From the NCBI GenBank assembly GCA_028571685.1, contig CM053143.1, forward strand, positions 138,976,829 to 139,040,828: a stretch of DNA of 64,000 nt, written 5' to 3'. The stretch comes from Heterohyrax brucei (Eukaryota; Chordata; Mammalia; Hyracoidea; Procaviidae). Shown here piece by piece: positions 1 through 10,975 of the stretch. A program made the translations under genes and the position numbers. The notes beneath the pieces were generated by a model, which was not told the origin of the DNA, made no database searches, and saw nothing but the letters and a program-made list of their open reading frames with translations. Within the stretch, counting starts at the first letter, position 1; every line of letters begins with the position of its first letter.

Positions 1-994
1 AAAATGCTCCAGGAATTGATGGATACCAACTAAATGTTTCAACAAGTGGAAGCAACGGTGGAGGGGCTTGCTAATCTATGCCAACAAATTTGAAAGACAG
101 CTCCAAAGCCAACTGGCTGGAAGAGATTCATATTTATGCCTAATTCCAAAGAAAGGTGATCCAACAGATGTGGGGATTATCAAACAGTATCATTAACATC
201 ACACCAAGTAAAATTTTGCTGAAGATAATTAAAAAAGTGTTGCAGTAGTACACTGACAGAGAACTGCCAAAAATTTAAGCCGGATTCAGAAAAAGATGTG
301 GAACAAGGACAACATTGCTCAGGTCATATGGGTCTTGGCTGCAAACAGAGAAAACCAGAAAGATGTTTATCTGTGTTTTATTGACTATGCAAAGGCATTC
401 AACTGTGTGGGTCACAACGACTTATGGATAACATTGAAGAGAATTTTACACGAGTTTGTACTCATACAGAACCTGTAGAGAGACCAACAGGCAATTATTT
501 GAAATGAACAAGGGAATGCCACATGGCTTAAAACTGAGGACTAAGGTGCGCCTGGCCAAAGATATGATATGATATGATATTTTCAATTACCTCAGATGCA
601 TGGAAAGACTAGACAATAAATACGGAAGACCAAAGAAGAGTTGTTGGTTTTGAATTCTGGTGTCAGAAGAGAATATTGACTATACCATGGATTGCTAGAA
701 GAACAAACAGATTTGTCTTAAAAGAACAACAACCAAAATGCTCCTTAGAAACGAGGATGGCAAGACTTCATCTTACATATTTTGGATGTATCTCTGAGGA
801 AGGACTTCATGTTTAGTGAAGTACAAGGTCAGCAGGAAAGAGGAAGAGACTCAGCAAGATGACCTGGCAGTTTCTACTGTCATGGTCAAGTATGGCAACT
901 GTTGTGGGGATGGTGCAGGATGGGGCTGCGTTTCATTCTGTACTTAGTGTTGTTTGGGGTGGGAGCTGACTCGGTGGCACCTAACAACAACAAT
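1..994 (+). mobile_element. RTE (BovB-like) LINE, 3' part, cut by window edge
   Basis: The sequence enters the window inside the reverse transcriptase region and runs to a 3' end with the 'ctaacaacaac' terminus near 980-994. It aligns by eye with the two longer RTE copies at 4148 and 41171. An internal deletion lies around 475-545, and a short GATAT tandem repeat sits at about 563-582. Many stops and frameshifts make it a dead copy. The family is the RTE clade (AP-endonuclease plus reverse transcriptase, one ORF). Confidence 0.85.
296..478 (+). pseudogene. RTE reverse transcriptase fragment
   Basis: An open stretch of 60 codons includes CFIDYAKAFNCV near 374-409, matching the RT motif A region (FIDYAKAFD) of RTE elements. 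The second aspartate of the motif is replaced by N here. It is flanked by stops and frameshifts, so no working enzyme can be made. It is part of the LINE fragment spanning 1-994. Confidence 0.75.
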
Positions 995-1026
995 AGCCAA
1001 GTACCGTCGAGTCAGATCCGACTCAC
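995..1026 (-). mobile_element. Tail-only AfroSINE/RTE-type insertion
   Basis: About 32 bp reading, on the minus strand, 'gtgagtcggatctgactcg' followed by 'acggtacttggct'. It matches only the 3' tail of AfroSINE/RTE and lies in inverse orientation directly after an RTE 3' end. A possible short TSD is 'caacaat' (left) against 'caacatt' (right). Confidence 0.6.
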
Positions 1027-1118
1027 AACATTTGGCAAATATAGCTACTTTAATTATCTTTCTTTGGCACAAATTTAGAAATTACTAAATATGTATGCCA
1101 AATTAGACATTCCTATCA

Positions 1119-1199
1119 CCCTTGGAAATGCTGTGGGGCAGTTCTACTCTGTCCTATAGGGTAGCTATGAGTTGGAATCAACTCGACAGCAGTGGGTTA
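1119..1199 (+). mobile_element. AfroSINE, 5' truncated
   Basis: Begins at 'ccttggaaatgctgtggggc' and ends 'gacagcagtgggtt'. The tRNA-like head is missing. It abuts a second SINE in the same orientation. Confidence 0.85.
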
Positions 1200-1352
1200 C
1201 CACCCTGGTGGCATAGTAGTTAAGTGCTATGTCTGCTAACCAAAAGGTTGGCAGTTCAAATCTGCCAGGTGTTCCTTGGAAACTCTGGGGCAGTTCTACT
1301 CTGTCCTGTAGGGTCACTATGAGTAAGAATCGACTTGACAGCAGTGGCTTTG
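1200..1352 (+). mobile_element. AfroSINE, short type, full length
   Basis: Head 'ccctggtggcatagtagtta', tRNA-like B box 'ggcagttcaaatctgcc', body 'cagttctactctgtcctg', tail 'gacagcagtggctttg'. It lies head to tail behind the truncated copy. Confidence 0.9.
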
Positions 1353-1609
1353 ACTTATATTCAAATGCTGTTTTATTTTGCATATATCAGGGCTGCATAT
1401 TTTAGATGCATAAACGTACAAGTTCCCACTTGAATTTAAATTGAACATGTAAGATCTAAACTGATTTTTCTATCTGTGTGGCAGTTTACTTATTCTTGTA
1501 ATTAATTTATTGTTATCATTATCGAGGTGGAAAATAGTGAGGGACAGTTCTCTTTCATTTGATTTTAAATAGAGGAAACATTTCTAACCTCAGAAGATTG
1601 GGTTGGGTG
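1353..1609. other. No feature recognised
   Basis: AT-rich sequence without a repeat or reading frame I can name. Confidence 0.4.
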
Positions 1610-1835
1610 CCGTGATATGTATTTAAATTGGCCCCATGTGCCCACTGACACACCTGCGTCTTAGAACTTCTCACGCTGTATTGTAATTCCCCGTTGACTT
1701 GTCTCGATCTCCCAGCTCCCCTCCCCCGATACAATCTACTGGAAAATAAAGTCCATGTCTGTTCACCTCAACCTCCCTAGCACAAAGTGTCTAGCATAAT
1801 AAGAGCTCATCAGCATCTGTTAGATGAATGAAAGC
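1610..1835 (+). repeat. L2-like LINE 3' end (old)
   Basis: The order 'ttgtaattccccgttgactt', 'gtctcgatctcccagctccc', 'agtccatgtctgttcac', 'ctagcacaaagtgtctagca' and 'gttagatgaatgaa' follows the well-known mammalian L2 3' end. Divergence is high. Confidence 0.55.
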
Positions 1836-2500
1836 TTGCATGCATCAGGGGGCAAACTCTTTTCAGGAATTGTTCATTTTTATCTGAAATCAAGAAAATA
1901 CATGCTCTGCTTCTAGCAGTGGCCAAGCAGAGTTTGAAAGAATTACTCATGTAATGGTTCAAGGGCAAAGAGCTAAAAGCAAATCAGAAACTTCCCCAGG
2001 CTTTGTTCAAAGCCCACTCACATTTCAACATGTATTAAATGTTAATATGCAGCTATCTGGGTCAGTGGGTTAAGTAATTGCGATGGTGGAAGGTGAGAGG
2101 TGAAGAAATACACGGAAATTACATTCAGGGATGGCCTGGCTCACCAGACCGAAACTTCTATAATAGTCAGTGAGTGATTTAATCATGTTATCTTTGTCCC
2201 TTTCACATACAGTCTCTTGCCTCTGGCATCTGCAGTGCCTGGTAAAAATTTGGAAAATATCAGGGGTAACCAAAAGTTAGGTCTTGTTCTTCCCCACAGT
2301 GAAGGAAAGGGGAGACAAAAGTAGCCAACAAAATTAAGAAAACTGTCAGGAACTGATTACACAGCTTATGACTCATCTCTTTCTTGTCAGACTCCCTCCT
2401 TGCGTTTGACCATTTTCTGTGTATTTTCAGGAAGTCTCAGGAAGCAAAGAGATTTATAAATGCAAAGTTGTGATGTCTTAAAGGCAACACAAGTAAGAAT
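1836..2500. other. No gene recognised
   Basis: Single-copy-looking mammalian sequence. Short open stretches on both strands show no protein family signal. Confidence 0.4.
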
Positions 2501-2676
2501 AAAAACCCAAGTTGTTACCAAGTTAATCCTGACTCATGACAAAATCATGTGCTCCACAGGATTTTCAATCACACCGTTTTCAGAAATAGATCACCTTAGG
2601 CCTTTCTTCCAAGGTTTCTTTGGTGGGACTTGAAACTCCAACCCTTAGTTAGCAGCCAAGTACACTAACCACTTAA
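2501..2676 (-). mobile_element. AfroSINE, long type
   Basis: Minus-strand order: 3' tail 'aatcctgactcatgac' on the left, the 'agatcaccttaggcctttct' block, then the head 'ttagttagcagccaagtac' on the right. Confidence 0.8.
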
Positions 2677-2723
2677 TAATAATTACTCAGCACTTACTAT
2701 GCACTAGGCACATAACTTTAAGT

Positions 2724-2943
2724 CAGTGTCGTTGGAGGGTCCAGGTTGGTTTTGTCCACCAAGGGCTCTTCAGCAATGCATGGAGATATTTTTAATTAAG
2801 ATAACTAGAGGGAGAAGGTTGCTACTGGCATCTAGTAAGTGGAGGTCAGGGATGCCGCAGAACTGTCCACAACGCATAGAACAACCCTCTACAAAATATT
2901 ATCTGGCTCAAAATGTTGATAGTGTCCAGATTGAGAAACCCTC
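2724..2943 (+). mobile_element. MER20-like hAT-Charlie DNA transposon
   Basis: Non-autonomous element of about 220 bp. Diagnostic pieces are 'cagcaatgcatggagatatt', 'tgctactggcatctagtaag', 'ggctcaaaatgttgatagtg' and the end 'ttgagaaaccctcg'. The 8-bp flanks 'ctttaagt' and 'ctatagat' agree at five positions, as expected for an old TSD. Confidence 0.75.
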
Positions 2944-2995
2944 GGGTCGCCATGAGTCGGATCCGACTCGAGGGCACTTGGCTGGCTGGCTGGCT
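2944..2995 (+). mobile_element. Tail-only AfroSINE insertion with GGCT repeat end
   Basis: About 52 bp containing only the SINE/RTE tail. It has a perfect 16-bp palindrome 'gagtcggatccgactc' at 2954-2969, then 'gagggcacttggct' and a short (ggct)n terminus. It sits exactly at the 3' end of MER20, before the MIR resumes. Confidence 0.7.
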
Positions 2996-3160
2996 ATAGA
3001 TGAATGCTCTCATTTAAAATCCAAGATAACTCTTGGAGATTACTATCTCAGTTTTACAGATGAGGAAACTGAGGAATAGAAAGGTAAGAGGTTAATCCAA
3101 ACACCCAGCTGGTAAGTAGCAGAGCGGCTTTCCAGTCCAAACGTGTCCAAGCCTGGAGGC

Positions 3161-3422
3161 ACTAAACTTGATTACCATGCACTGGTGTGAAAAAGGACTG
3201 ATCATTTGGATTACCAGCAGAGCTAGTAATGAAATAACAGGGAATTTGTTGCCATGGGGCACTAGTGCCTATCACTGTCCTCCTTGAGAAACGCCACCTC
3301 TTCCCTTTGCTCTGAATGTAGGAACTGGGGCAAACTGAGGTACACCATCTTTCTTACTAAAGCATTCTATGATTGTATTATTTTCATGAATATCTCTTTA
3401 TAATTAGTTATTAAAAAAGAAA
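3161..3422. other. No feature recognised
   Basis: Short single-copy-looking spacer. Confidence 0.35.
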
Positions 3423-3623
3423 AACTGTTGCCGTTGTTGAACTGACTCCAACTCATAGTGACTCTACAGTACATATTAGAACTGTCCATATGGTTCCCAA
3501 GGCTACAATCTTTATGAAAGCAAACTTGCACATCTTTCTCCTGTCGAATGGCTGGAGGGTTTGAACTGCTGCTGCACTTTTGGTTAACAGCCAAGCACTT
3601 AACTGCGGCACCATCAGGGCTCC
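3423..3623 (-). mobile_element. AfroSINE, long type
   Basis: Tail 'gttgttgaactgactccaac' on the left and head 'ttggttaacagccaagcact' to 'accatcagggctcc' on the right. It is a long-type copy with a degenerate middle block. Confidence 0.8.
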
Positions 3624-4147
3624 ATAACTAGTCATAGTGATATTTAATACAAATATTCAGAGGGCAGTTTATGTACAGTCCTCCAAAATAACCCAAATCT
3701 TTAAAAAGCAGTAAAACAGTACCTTCTGCCTTTCCTCATCCTATGGACTTTTTCTCCACTCATGCATATTTGTGGGCAGAGTGTGCCCAAGTTATGTGAA
3801 ATTCATGAAGCAGCCTTATATTCCATACTGACTGTCATTTTCTATACCTCACAAGAATTGAACTTTTAAGCATGCCTCTACCAGTTCAGTAATAATAACC
3901 AGACCCAGCAGTAAGACATTTCTCATGGGTGTGATTTTATTTTATACGTAAGGGCTCACTTTTCCCGTCAAAGTCCTCAAAAGACTGTCATTGGTACACT
4001 CTGCAGAAAATCATCGATTTTCCATTAGGTCAAAACAGGTGCTGTATATATGAACCAATGTAAAACACACCAGAAAAATTAACATGTATGTTGTGTTTTT
4101 TCCTCTTCTCAATGGGTTATGTTCTTTTTCATTATTTCTTTTCCAGC
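3624..4147. other. No gene recognised
   Basis: AT-rich single-copy-looking sequence. No repeat family, splice-ready exon or RNA gene could be named. Confidence 0.4.
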
Positions 4148-4549
4148 TTGTCTGTCAACTTGTGATACTGTGAGGGCTTGCGTGTTGCTATGATGCTAAA
4201 AGTTATGCTACCAATATTCAAACACTAGCAGAGTCACCCATAGCGGACAGGTTTCAGCTGAGCTTCTAAACTAAAACATAGTAGGAAGGTGACTCCAGCA
4301 GTTTACTGAAAAGAATTAGCCAGTGAAAACCTTGTGAGTAGCAGCGGAACACTGTCAGACATAGTGCCAGAAAATGAGCCTTCTGGGTTGGAAGGCTCTC
4401 AGAAGATGACTGGGGAAGAGCTGCCTCCTCAAACCAGAGTTGACATTAATGACGTGGATGGAGCCAAGCTTTCAAGACTTTGATTTGCTGATGTGGCATG
4501 ATTCAAAACGAGTAGAAACAGCTGAAAACATCCATTAATAATTGGAGCA

Positions 4550-6800
4550 TGGAAGGTGTGAAGTATGAATCTAGAAAAATTGGAAATTATAAAAAATTAA
4601 ATGGAATGCAGAAACATCAATATCCTAGGTATTAGCAAACTGCAATGCATTGGTATTGGCCATTTTGAATCAGACAGTCATATAGTCTACTATGATGGAA
4701 ATCAAAACTTGAAGAGCAATGTTGTTGCAGTCATCACCAGAAAGAACATTTGAAGATCTGTACATTGCTGTCAGTGATAGGATAATATCCATAGGCCTAC
4801 AAGAAGGCTAGTTAATGTGACTATTATTCAAACGTATGCACCAACCACTAAGGCTAAAACTGAAGAAACTGAAGGTATTTATCAGCTTCTGCAGTCCAAA
4901 TTTGACTGAACATGAAATCAGAATGCATTGATAATTACTGGTGATTGGAATGCAAAAGCTGGAAACAAAGAAGGATCTGTAGTTGGAAAACACGACCTTG
5001 GTGATAGAAATGATGCTGGAGATTACATGATAAAATTTTACAAGACCAGTAACTTGTTCATTACAAATACTGTTTTTCACCAACATAAGTAATGACTGTG
5101 TACATGGACCTCACCAGATGGAATACATAGGAATCAAATTGACTAAATCTGTGGAAAGAATCAGTGGAAAAGCTCAACATCAGTCAGAACAAGAGCAGGT
5201 GCTAACTGCAGCACAGACTACCAACTCCTATGTAAGTTCAAATTGAAACTGAAGAAAATTAGTACAAGTCCACAAGAGCCAAAGTATGACTTTTCAGTAT
5301 ATCCCACCTGAGTTTAGAGACCATCTCAGAAACAGATTTGATATGCTGAATCTAGTGACCAAAGACTAGATGAGTAGTGGAATAACATCAAAGACATCAT
5401 ACATGAAGAAATTAAGTCACAAAAAAGATGAGAAAGAAAGAAAAGACAAAATTGGATGTTAGAAGAGATTCTGAAACTCGCTGTTGAATATCGAGTAGCT
5501 AAAGGAAAAGCAAAAAATGACTAAGTAAAAGAACTGAACAGAAGATTTCAGAGGGTAGCTAAAGAAGACAAGGTAAAATATTCTATATAATGACATGTGC
5601 AAAGAGCTGAAAATAGGAAACCAAAAGGGAAGAATATGCTCTGCATGTTTCAGGCTAAAAGAACTGAAGAAAAAAATCAAGACTTGAGTCACAACAGTAA
5701 AGGATTCTGCAAGGAAACTGTTAAATGATTCAGGGAGCATCAAAAGAAGATGGAAGGAATACACAGAGTCATTATACTAGAAAGAACTGGTCGATGTTCA
5801 ACCACTTCAAGAGGTAGCTTCCCTTCAGAACTGATGGTGCAGTGGGACGAAGTTCAAGCTGCACTGAAGTCACTGGCAAAGAACACGGTTCCAGGAATTG
5901 ATGAAATGTCAACTGAGATGTTTAAACAAATAGATGCAGTGCCTGAAGTGCTCACTTATCTATGCTAAGAAATTTGGAAGACAGCTACCTGGCCAACGAA
6001 CTGAAAGAGATCCATATTTATGCCTATTCCCAAGAAAAGTGATCGAACCAAAGGCAGAAATCGTCAAGCAATATCATTAACATCGCATTCAAGTAAAATT
6101 TTGCTAAAGATCATTCAAAGGCGACTTGTTATTGACAGGGAACTATCAGAAAATCAAGCCAGATTCAGAAGAGAATGTAGAAGCAAGGATAACACTGCTG
6201 ATGTCAGATGGATCTTGGCTGTAAACAGAGAATACCACAAAGATGTTTACCTGTGTTCCATTGACTATGCAAAGACATTTGACTGCAATGAATAACACTG
6301 TAGAGAATGGGAATTCCAGAACATTTCATTGTGTTCATGAGGAATCTGTACTTTGACGAAGAGGCAGTCATGTGAACAGAACAATGGGACACTGCAGGGT
6401 TTAAAGTCAGGAAAGGTGGAGTCGGGGTTGTATCCTTTCACTATACCTTTTCAATCTGTATGCCAAGCAAATAATCTGAGAAACTGGAATATATGAAGAA
6501 GAATGAGGCATCCTATTTTATACAGATGATATAACCTTGCATGCTGAAAGTAAAGAGGATTTGACTTACTGATGAAAATCAAACACCATAGCCTTCAGTA
6601 TGGATTGTATCTCAACATCAAGAAAACAAAAATCCTCACAACTGGACCAGTAAGCAACATCATAATTTCATGTTGCTTAGTTACACAATCAAGGCCCTTG
6701 GAAGCAACAGTCAAGAAATCAAAAGACACACTGCATTGGGAAAATCTGCTGCAAAACACCTCTTTAAAATGTTGAAAAGTAAAATGTCACCTTGAAGATT
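4550..6800 (+). pseudogene. RTE ORF remnant: AP endonuclease and reverse transcriptase
   Basis: The ORF normally encodes an apurinic-like endonuclease that nicks the target and a reverse transcriptase that copies the RNA there. Visible pieces: endonuclease TGDWNAKAGNKEG near 4938-4977; linker PGIDEMSTEMFKQ near 5892-5930 (RTE signature PGIDG); RT AISLTSHSSKILLKIIQRR near 6068-6125; motif A variant SIDYAKTFDC near 6259-6288; and the motif C equivalent YTDDITLHAES around 6520-6550, where the usual first A is replaced by T. Stops and shifts occur roughly every 100-300 bases, so it is not functional. Confidence 0.8.
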
Positions 6801-7170
6801 AAGGTACACCTGTCTCAAGCCGTGATATTTCTAGTCACATCATATGTATGCAAAAGCTGGACAATGAATAAGTGAGACAGAAGAAGAACTGAAGCCTTTG
6901 AATTGTGGTGTTGGAGAAGAATACTGAACATAACTATGGCCAAAAGGACAAACAGCTCTGTTATGGAAGAAACACAACCAAGAGTGTTCCTTGGAAACAA
7001 AGATGGTGACACTGCATCTTACGTATTTTGGAGATGTTATCAGGAGGAATCAGTCCCTAGAGAAAGCCATCATGCTTGGTAGAGTGGAGGGTGAACAAAA
7101 AAGAGGAGGACCCTCAAGGATAGGAACTGACACACTGGCTGCGAAACTGGGCTTAAAATAATTAAGTATA

Positions 7171-7181
7171 AAAATGATTGT
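7171..7181. repeat. Target-site duplication of the L1, left copy
   Basis: 'aaaatgattgt' is repeated exactly at 10873-10883. The preceding bases make the minus strand read TTTT/TA at the nick, a good L1 endonuclease site. Confidence 0.88.
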
Positions 7182-7723
7182 ATTCTTTCTCCTCTCTGGA
7201 AGTGTGCATTTATAGAGATAAACTGACCTCTGAGCACTGCTTTTGCTGTATCCCATAAATTCTGGTAGGATGTATTCTTGTTCTCATTTGAATCCATAAA
7301 TTTCTTTAATGTGTCTTTGATTTCTTTTATTACCCAAAGCTTTATGAATAAAGTGTTGTTCAGTTTCTGCAAGGTGGAATTTTTACCTATGATTTTTCTG
7401 TTATTGATTTCAACTTTTATAGCTCTGTGGTCCGAGAAGGTACTTTGCAATAAATCAGTGCTTTGGATTTTATGGAGAATAGTTTTATGACGCAACATAT
7501 GGTCTATTCTGGAGAATGTTCCATGTGCTTTGGAGAAGAAGGTATATTTATCTGTTGATGGATGAAAAGATCTGTATATGTCAATAAGGTCAAGTTGGTT
7601 GATTGTTGCAACAAGATCTTCTGTATCTTTACTGAGCTTTTTTCTGGATGATCTATCCTTAACTGAAAGGGCAGTGTTAAAGTCCCCAACTATTATTGTG
7701 GAATGATCAATCTCATTTTTCAA
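7182..7723 (-). pseudogene. L1 ORF2 endonuclease C-terminal part (inverted)
   Basis: Reads on the minus strand with [10 protein letters not shown] near 7667-7693 (catalytic endonuclease motif region) and TFSDHRAIKVEI further on (the SDH motif of APE-type endonucleases), ending in SINAHFQRGERIQ at the outer breakpoint. It is the 5' partner of the forward ORF2 segment that follows. It is non-functional because the ORF is split and inverted. Confidence 0.88.
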
Positions 7724-9965
7724 GAATTAACCTCACATCTTGAACAAGTAGAAAGAGAGCAACAAAGAAACCCCTCAGGCACCAGAAGAAAACAGATTAT
7801 AAGGATTAGAGCAGAACTAAATGAATTAGAGAATAGAAAAACAATTGAAAAAATTAACAAAACCAAGAGTTGGTTCTTCGAAAAGATCAACAAAATAGAT
7901 AAACCATTGGCTAAACTTACAAAAGAAAAACAACAGAAGATACAAATAACCCAATTACGAAATGAGTTGGGAGATATTACAACAGACCCATCTGAGATAA
8001 AATATATCATAACAGAATACTATGAAAAGCTATACTCCAACAGGTTTGAAAACCTGGGGGAAATGGACAAATTTCTAGATTCATATAACTCACCAAGACT
8101 ATCACAAGGAGAAATAGATCAACTTAATAAATCTATCACAAAGGAAGAGATTGAGGAAGTCATCAAAAATTTACCAACCAAAAAAAGTCCTGGTCCAGAT
8201 GACTTCACTGGAGAATTCTACCAAACTTTTAGAGAAGAATTAACTCCAATACTAATGAGGCTATTTCACACTATAGAAAGAGATGAAATACTTCCAAATT
8301 CCTTCTATGAAGCCAGCATAACCCTGATACCAAAACCAGGGAAAGATCCCACAAAAAAAGAAAATTTACAGACCAATATCATTGATGAATCTAGATGCAA
8401 AAATCTTCAACAAAATTCTAGCCAAAAGAATTCAACATATAAAAACAATCATTCATCATGATCAAGTTGGTTTCATTCCAGAGATGTAAGGCTGGTTCAA
8501 CATCAGAAAAACAATTAATGTAATCAACCATATTAATAACACAAAAAATAAAAATCATCTGATTTTGTCAATTGATGCAGAAAAGGCATTTGACAAAGTT
8601 CAACATCCATTCATGCTTAAAACTTTCAAAAAAATAGGAATAAAAGGGAAATTCCTCAATATAATCAATAGCATCTATGCAAAGCCAACTGCTTTCATCA
8701 TCCCGAACGGTGAAAGACTGAAAGAATTCCCTTTGAGAACGGGAACTAGACAAGGATGCCCCCTCTCACCACTTCTATTCAACATTGTCCTATAAATTGT
8801 AGCCAGAGCAATTAGACAAGACAAAGAAATAAAAGGCATCCGTATTGGCACTGAAGAAGTAAAGATTTCCCTCTTTGCAGATGATATGATTGTTTATACA
8901 GAGAATCCAAAGAAATCCATAAGTAAACTATTAGAGCTAATGGAAGAATTCAGCAAAGTATCAGGATACAAGATAAACATAACTAAATCAGTGGGATTCG
9001 TTTATACCAACAATGACATTATTAATGAAGAAATCACCAAATCAATTCCATTTACTATAGCCCCCAAGAAGATAATATACCTAGGAATAAATCTAACTAG
9101 AGAAATAAGAGATCTTTACAGAGAAAATTACAAGACATTGCTACAAGAAAGTAGGAGGGACTTACATAAGTGGAATAATCTACCCTGCTCATGGATAGGA
9201 AGACTCAATATTGTGAAAATGTCTGTTTTGCCCAGAGCACTCTACTTATATAATACAATCCTGATACAAATTCCAACAACATTTTTTAATGAGATGGAGA
9301 AACAAATTATCAGCTTTATTTGGAAAGAGAAGAAACCTTGAATAAGTAAAACACTACTGAAAAAGAAGAACATGCTGGGAGGCCTCTCACTACCTGACTT
9401 TAAAACCTATTACACTGCCACAGTAATCAAAACAGCCTGGTATTGGTACGAAAAGAGACATATAGACCAATGGAACAAAGTAGAGACCCCAGAGATGCCA
9501 CCATCCTCTTATGAACAGCTGATATTTGACAAAGGTCCTAAGATTTCGAACTGAGATAAGAACAGTCTCTTTAACAAATGGTGCTGGCATAATTGGATAT
9601 CCATCTGCAAAAAATTGAAACAAGACCCATATTTCACACCTTATACAAAAATCAACTCAAATTGGATAAAAGACCTGAATGTAAAAGCTAAAACGATAAA
9701 GCTCATCCAAGATAAGACAGGGTCAACAATGGATGTTTTAATATGCAGTATAGACAGACTTCAAAATCTGACAAACAAAACACATTCATCAGAAGAGAAA
9801 ATAGATAAACGGGACTTAATAAGAATCAAACACTTCTGCTCATCCAAAGACTTCCTCAAAAGAATTAAAAGACCACCTACAGAATGGGAAAAAAATATTT
9901 GGCAACTCTATGTCAGACTGACGCCTGATCTCCATATTCTACAAGGTTCTACAAAATATCAATAA
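7724..9965 (+). pseudogene. L1 ORF2 reverse transcriptase region
   Basis: Linker [20 protein letters not shown] near 7830, RT entry [19 protein letters not shown] around 8175-8235, motif [14 protein letters not shown] near 8572-8610, [14 protein letters not shown] at about 8738-8780, and catalytic FADDM at 8874-8888. Stops or shifts occur near 8395-8460, 8793, 9340 and 9553. The enzyme would copy L1 RNA at the nick; this copy is dead. Length and motif order are as in mammalian L1 ORF2. Confidence 0.9.
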
Positions 9966-10101
9966 GAAAGAGACAAATCATCCAATTAAGCAATGGGCAA
10001 AGGAGATCAACAGACACTTCTCTAAAGAGGAGATCCAGGCAGCCAAAAAACACATACAGACATGTTCATGATCATTAATTACTAAAGAAATTCAAATCAA
10101 A

Positions 10102-10602
10102 ATGACAATGAAATACTACCTCACCCCAGTGAGATTGGCCATGATCCAAAAAATGCAAAACAATAAATGTTGGAGGGGCTGTGGAGAGATTGGAACTCTC
10201 CTTCACTGTTGGTGGGATTGCAGAATGGTGCAACTTCTTTGGAAAGCAAATTGGCATTACCTTAAAATAATGAATATAGATATACCATTTGACCCAGTTA
10301 TTCCTCTGCTCGGAATATATCCTACAAAATCAAAGCCATTCACACCGACTGCTACATGCACACGAATATTCATTGCAGCACAGTCCACGATAGCAAAAAG
10401 TTGGAATCAACCCAAATGCCCAACAACAGAAGAGTGGATAGGTAAACTCTGGTATATATGCTCCATGGAGTACTATACACTGATAAAGAACAACGATGAT
10501 AGCAGGAAACATCTCTCAGTTTGGTCTCAACTGGAGGACATTATACGGAGTGAAACCAGTCAGCAACAAAAGGACAATTATTATATGAGACCCCTACGAT
10601 AA
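10102..10602 (+). pseudogene. L1 ORF2 C-terminal domain with cysteine-rich knuckle
   Basis: A 166-codon open stretch carries the L1 C-terminal motif: C at residues 23 and 27, H at 35 and C at 40 (CX3CX7HX4C), followed by [20 protein letters not shown] and the end DNYYMRPLR. It is the natural end of ORF2. A frame break near 9965-10100 separates it from the RT part. Confidence 0.88.
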
Positions 10603-10872
10603 AAACTTAAAACCATACTCCTACATAATAGAAAAGACTCTTTGACGGCTACATGGGTGGAGAAGATGGGAGGGCGGGAAGGCAAGGGGCGAGGGTTTAG
10701 ATTAGTTAATTGTTAGAAATTTGGTAGGGTGTAATTGGTGTCAATTCACATTAGTAAGAAGATCAATATTAATGAGACTTCAACACAACTTGTGTACTCC
10801 TCCTCTCTTAACCCAATATTGTAAGCACAGAGTATGTACACTTTCATTTTTTTATTTAATAAAAAATAAAAA
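10603..10872 (+). other. L1 3' UTR, short class, with A-rich end
   Basis: About 270 bp after the ORF2 stop, G-rich at first ('gaagatgggagggcgggaag') and ending in 'tttaataaaaaataaaaaaa'. It does not resemble the 1 kb 3' UTR class seen at 15990, 30587, 39540 and 52403. Confidence 0.7.
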
Positions 10873-10883
10873 AAAATGATTGT

Positions 10884-10975
10884 GGCATGGTGCAGGACTG
10901 GGCAGTGTTTTGTTCTGTTGTACACAGGTTCACCATGAATTGGAACTGATTCAACAACCTAACAACAGCAACACC
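10884..10975 (+). mobile_element. RTE LINE 3' tail, displaced by L1
   Basis: Continues the RTE that stops at 7181: 'ggcatggtgcaggactgggc', 'ttctgttgtacacaggttca' and the terminus 'cctaacaacagcaac'. The second TSD copy of the L1 lies just before it at 10873-10883. Confidence 0.9.

Larger units (their letters stand above)
2677..3160 (-). repeat. MIR, split by MER20 and a tail-only insertion
   Basis: Left part 2677-2723 ('cagcacttactatgcactag') and right part about 2996-3160 ('ttttacagatgaggaaactg', 'cacccagctggtaagtagca') are consecutive parts of a minus-strand MIR. The interruption is described in the next two entries. Confidence 0.75.
4148..7181 (+). mobile_element. RTE (BovB-like) LINE, near full length, interrupted by L1
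   Basis: About 3.1 kb including the remnant at 10884-10975. The 5' region begins 'cttgtctgtcaacttgtgat'. It is followed by endonuclease (around 4930-5090) and reverse transcriptase (around 5820-6560) remnants and the 3' region with 'cactgcatcttacgtatttt' and 'aggaggaatcagtccctaga'. The last part of the tail is displaced by the L1 at 7182-10872. Numerous stops and frameshifts show a long-dead copy. The first 300 bp reappear inside the composite SINEs listed below. Confidence 0.88.
7182..10872 (+). mobile_element. L1 LINE, 5' truncated, with 5' inversion
   Basis: A 3.69 kb insertion inside the RTE tail, flanked by an exact 11-bp TSD and ending in an A-rich tract. The first 0.54 kb (7182-7723) is inverted and carries endonuclease sequence. 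The remainder runs forward from the ORF2 linker through reverse transcriptase to a short 3' UTR. Amino-acid continuity across the breakpoint (outer inverted end GERIQ; forward start [12 protein letters not shown]) shows almost no loss, which is the twin-priming signature. ORF2 is broken by only a few stops and shifts, so the copy is fairly young for this window. Confidence 0.93.
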
